This document shows positions 5,152 through 5,649 of a stretch of DNA of 5,649 bases, piece by piece (positions within the stretch are counted from its first letter, which is position 1; the number at the start of each line of letters is the position of its first letter). The notes under the pieces were generated by a model. The model saw nothing but the letters and a program-made list of their open reading frames with translations. It was not told the origin of the DNA and did no database searches. Source of the stretch: Desulfobulbus sp. (GTDB taxonomy: Bacteria > Desulfobacterota > Desulfobulbia > Desulfobulbales > Desulfobulbaceae); assembly GCA_030602145.1 (NCBI GenBank), contig JAUWAH010000189.1, forward strand, positions 1-5,649, given 5' to 3'. Both the position numbers and the translations under genes were made by a program.

Positions 5152-5649
5152 TTATTGCATCAGCAACAAGCTGCAGGCCATGACCACCATGCCGGCAACC
5201 AAACCGAACAGGCTGTCGTGGCCCTTGCCGTAGGCTCTGCTTGTCGGCAGCAATTCATCCAGGCTTATGTAGACCATGATACCGGCCACGCCGCCGAAGA
5301 GCACGCCCATCACTTGGGGAGGCACTACCCCGTCGGGGCCGCCGAAGAAGAAAAGGATAAGGAAATAGCCGATTATTGCCCCCAGAGGTTCCGCCAATCC
5401 GCTCATGATAGAGTAGAAGAAGGCTTTTTTGCGGTTGCCGGTTGCATAAAAGATGGGAACGGACACGCTGACGCCCTCGGGGATGTTGTGCAGGGCAATG
5501 GCGATGGCAATGGCAGCGCCGATGCTCGGGTCGTGCAAGGCGGCAAGGAAAGTGGCCAATCCCTCAGGAAAGTTGTGAATGCCGATGGCGAGGGCGGTGA
5601 ACAGCCCCATGCGCATCAGTTTGTGATGGTGATAACCCGGTTCAGTGGT
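5152..5649 (-). CDS. zupT: ZIP-family metal transporter ZupT, N-terminus cut by window edge
   Basis: This is an inner-membrane importer of Zn2+ and probably other divalent metals such as Fe2+ or Mn2+. The visible 165 residues run from the edge to the stop at 5152; full-length ZupT proteins are about 260, so about 100 N-terminal residues are outside. The frame is open to the last base, and the internal Met codons near 5614 are not the start because a YHHHK cytoplasmic-loop segment precedes them. Metal-site motifs are HNFPEG (visible residues 25-30, helix IV) and HNIPEG (54-59, helix V), with GLAEPLG (Glu87) after them. Hydrophobic segments near 16-38, 43-64, 77-102, 112-130 and 147-164 are consistent with the last helices. 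It resembles E. coli ZupT closely as remembered. uvrC follows after 60 bases with no terminator in between, so read-through is likely. Confidence 0.95.
   Translation of the reverse strand, partial: TTEPGYHHHKLMRMGLFTALAIGIHNFPEGLATFLAALHDPSIGAAIAIAIALHNIPEGVSVSVPIFYATGNRKKAFFYSIMSGLAEPLGAIIGYFLILFFFGGPDGVVPPQVMGVLFGGVAGIMVYISLDELLPTSRAYGKGHDSLFGLVAGMVVMACSLLLMQ

Overview
The window is a GC-rich bacterial segment (roughly 60% G+C by eye) in which every gene I can support lies on the minus strand, so transcription runs from the right edge to the left. Seven protein genes are present and the two at the edges are cut. I see no mobile element, CRISPR array, tRNA or rRNA. A Sec-type signal peptide, a ChrR-like reductase and a ZupT-type transporter fit a Gram-negative proteobacterium-like host. 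A Desulfobacterota-type organism is my best guess, but it rests on general resemblance only.

In order of transcription: (1) the C-terminal two thirds of a ZIP-family metal transporter (zupT, 5152-5649). (2) uvrC, the nucleotide-excision-repair endonuclease (3229-5091), complete and apparently starting at TTG. (3) A 74-residue BFD-like [2Fe-2S] protein (3018-3242) whose start overlaps the end of uvrC by 14 bases and has its own good ribosome binding site. (4) After 131 bases with two hairpins, a ChrR/YieF-like NAD(P)H-dependent FMN reductase (2335-2886). (5) After 289 bases holding three inverted repeats and a good sigma70-type promoter, an exported protein with two DUF3011 repeats (1464-2045). 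(6) A HAD-superfamily phosphatase (798-1442), 21 bases further on and without a clear Shine-Dalgarno, probably translated by coupling. (7) After 195 bases with a near-consensus promoter and a leader of about 140 nt, the 5' two thirds of thiM, hydroxyethylthiazole kinase of thiamine salvage (1-602).

Spacing and promoters suggest three transcription units: zupT-uvrC-BFD (perhaps running on into the reductase), DUF3011-HAD, and thiM. Metal import, excision repair, an iron-sulfur protein and a flavin reductase could all serve metal or redox stress, but that is inference from adjacency. Most of the content is ordinary housekeeping and accessory genes. I found no clear new system. The points most worth a second look are the uvrC/BFD overlap, a thiM leader that does not look like a TPP riboswitch but has a hairpin over the ribosome binding site, and the 9-bp inverted repeat just upstream of the DUF3011 promoter.
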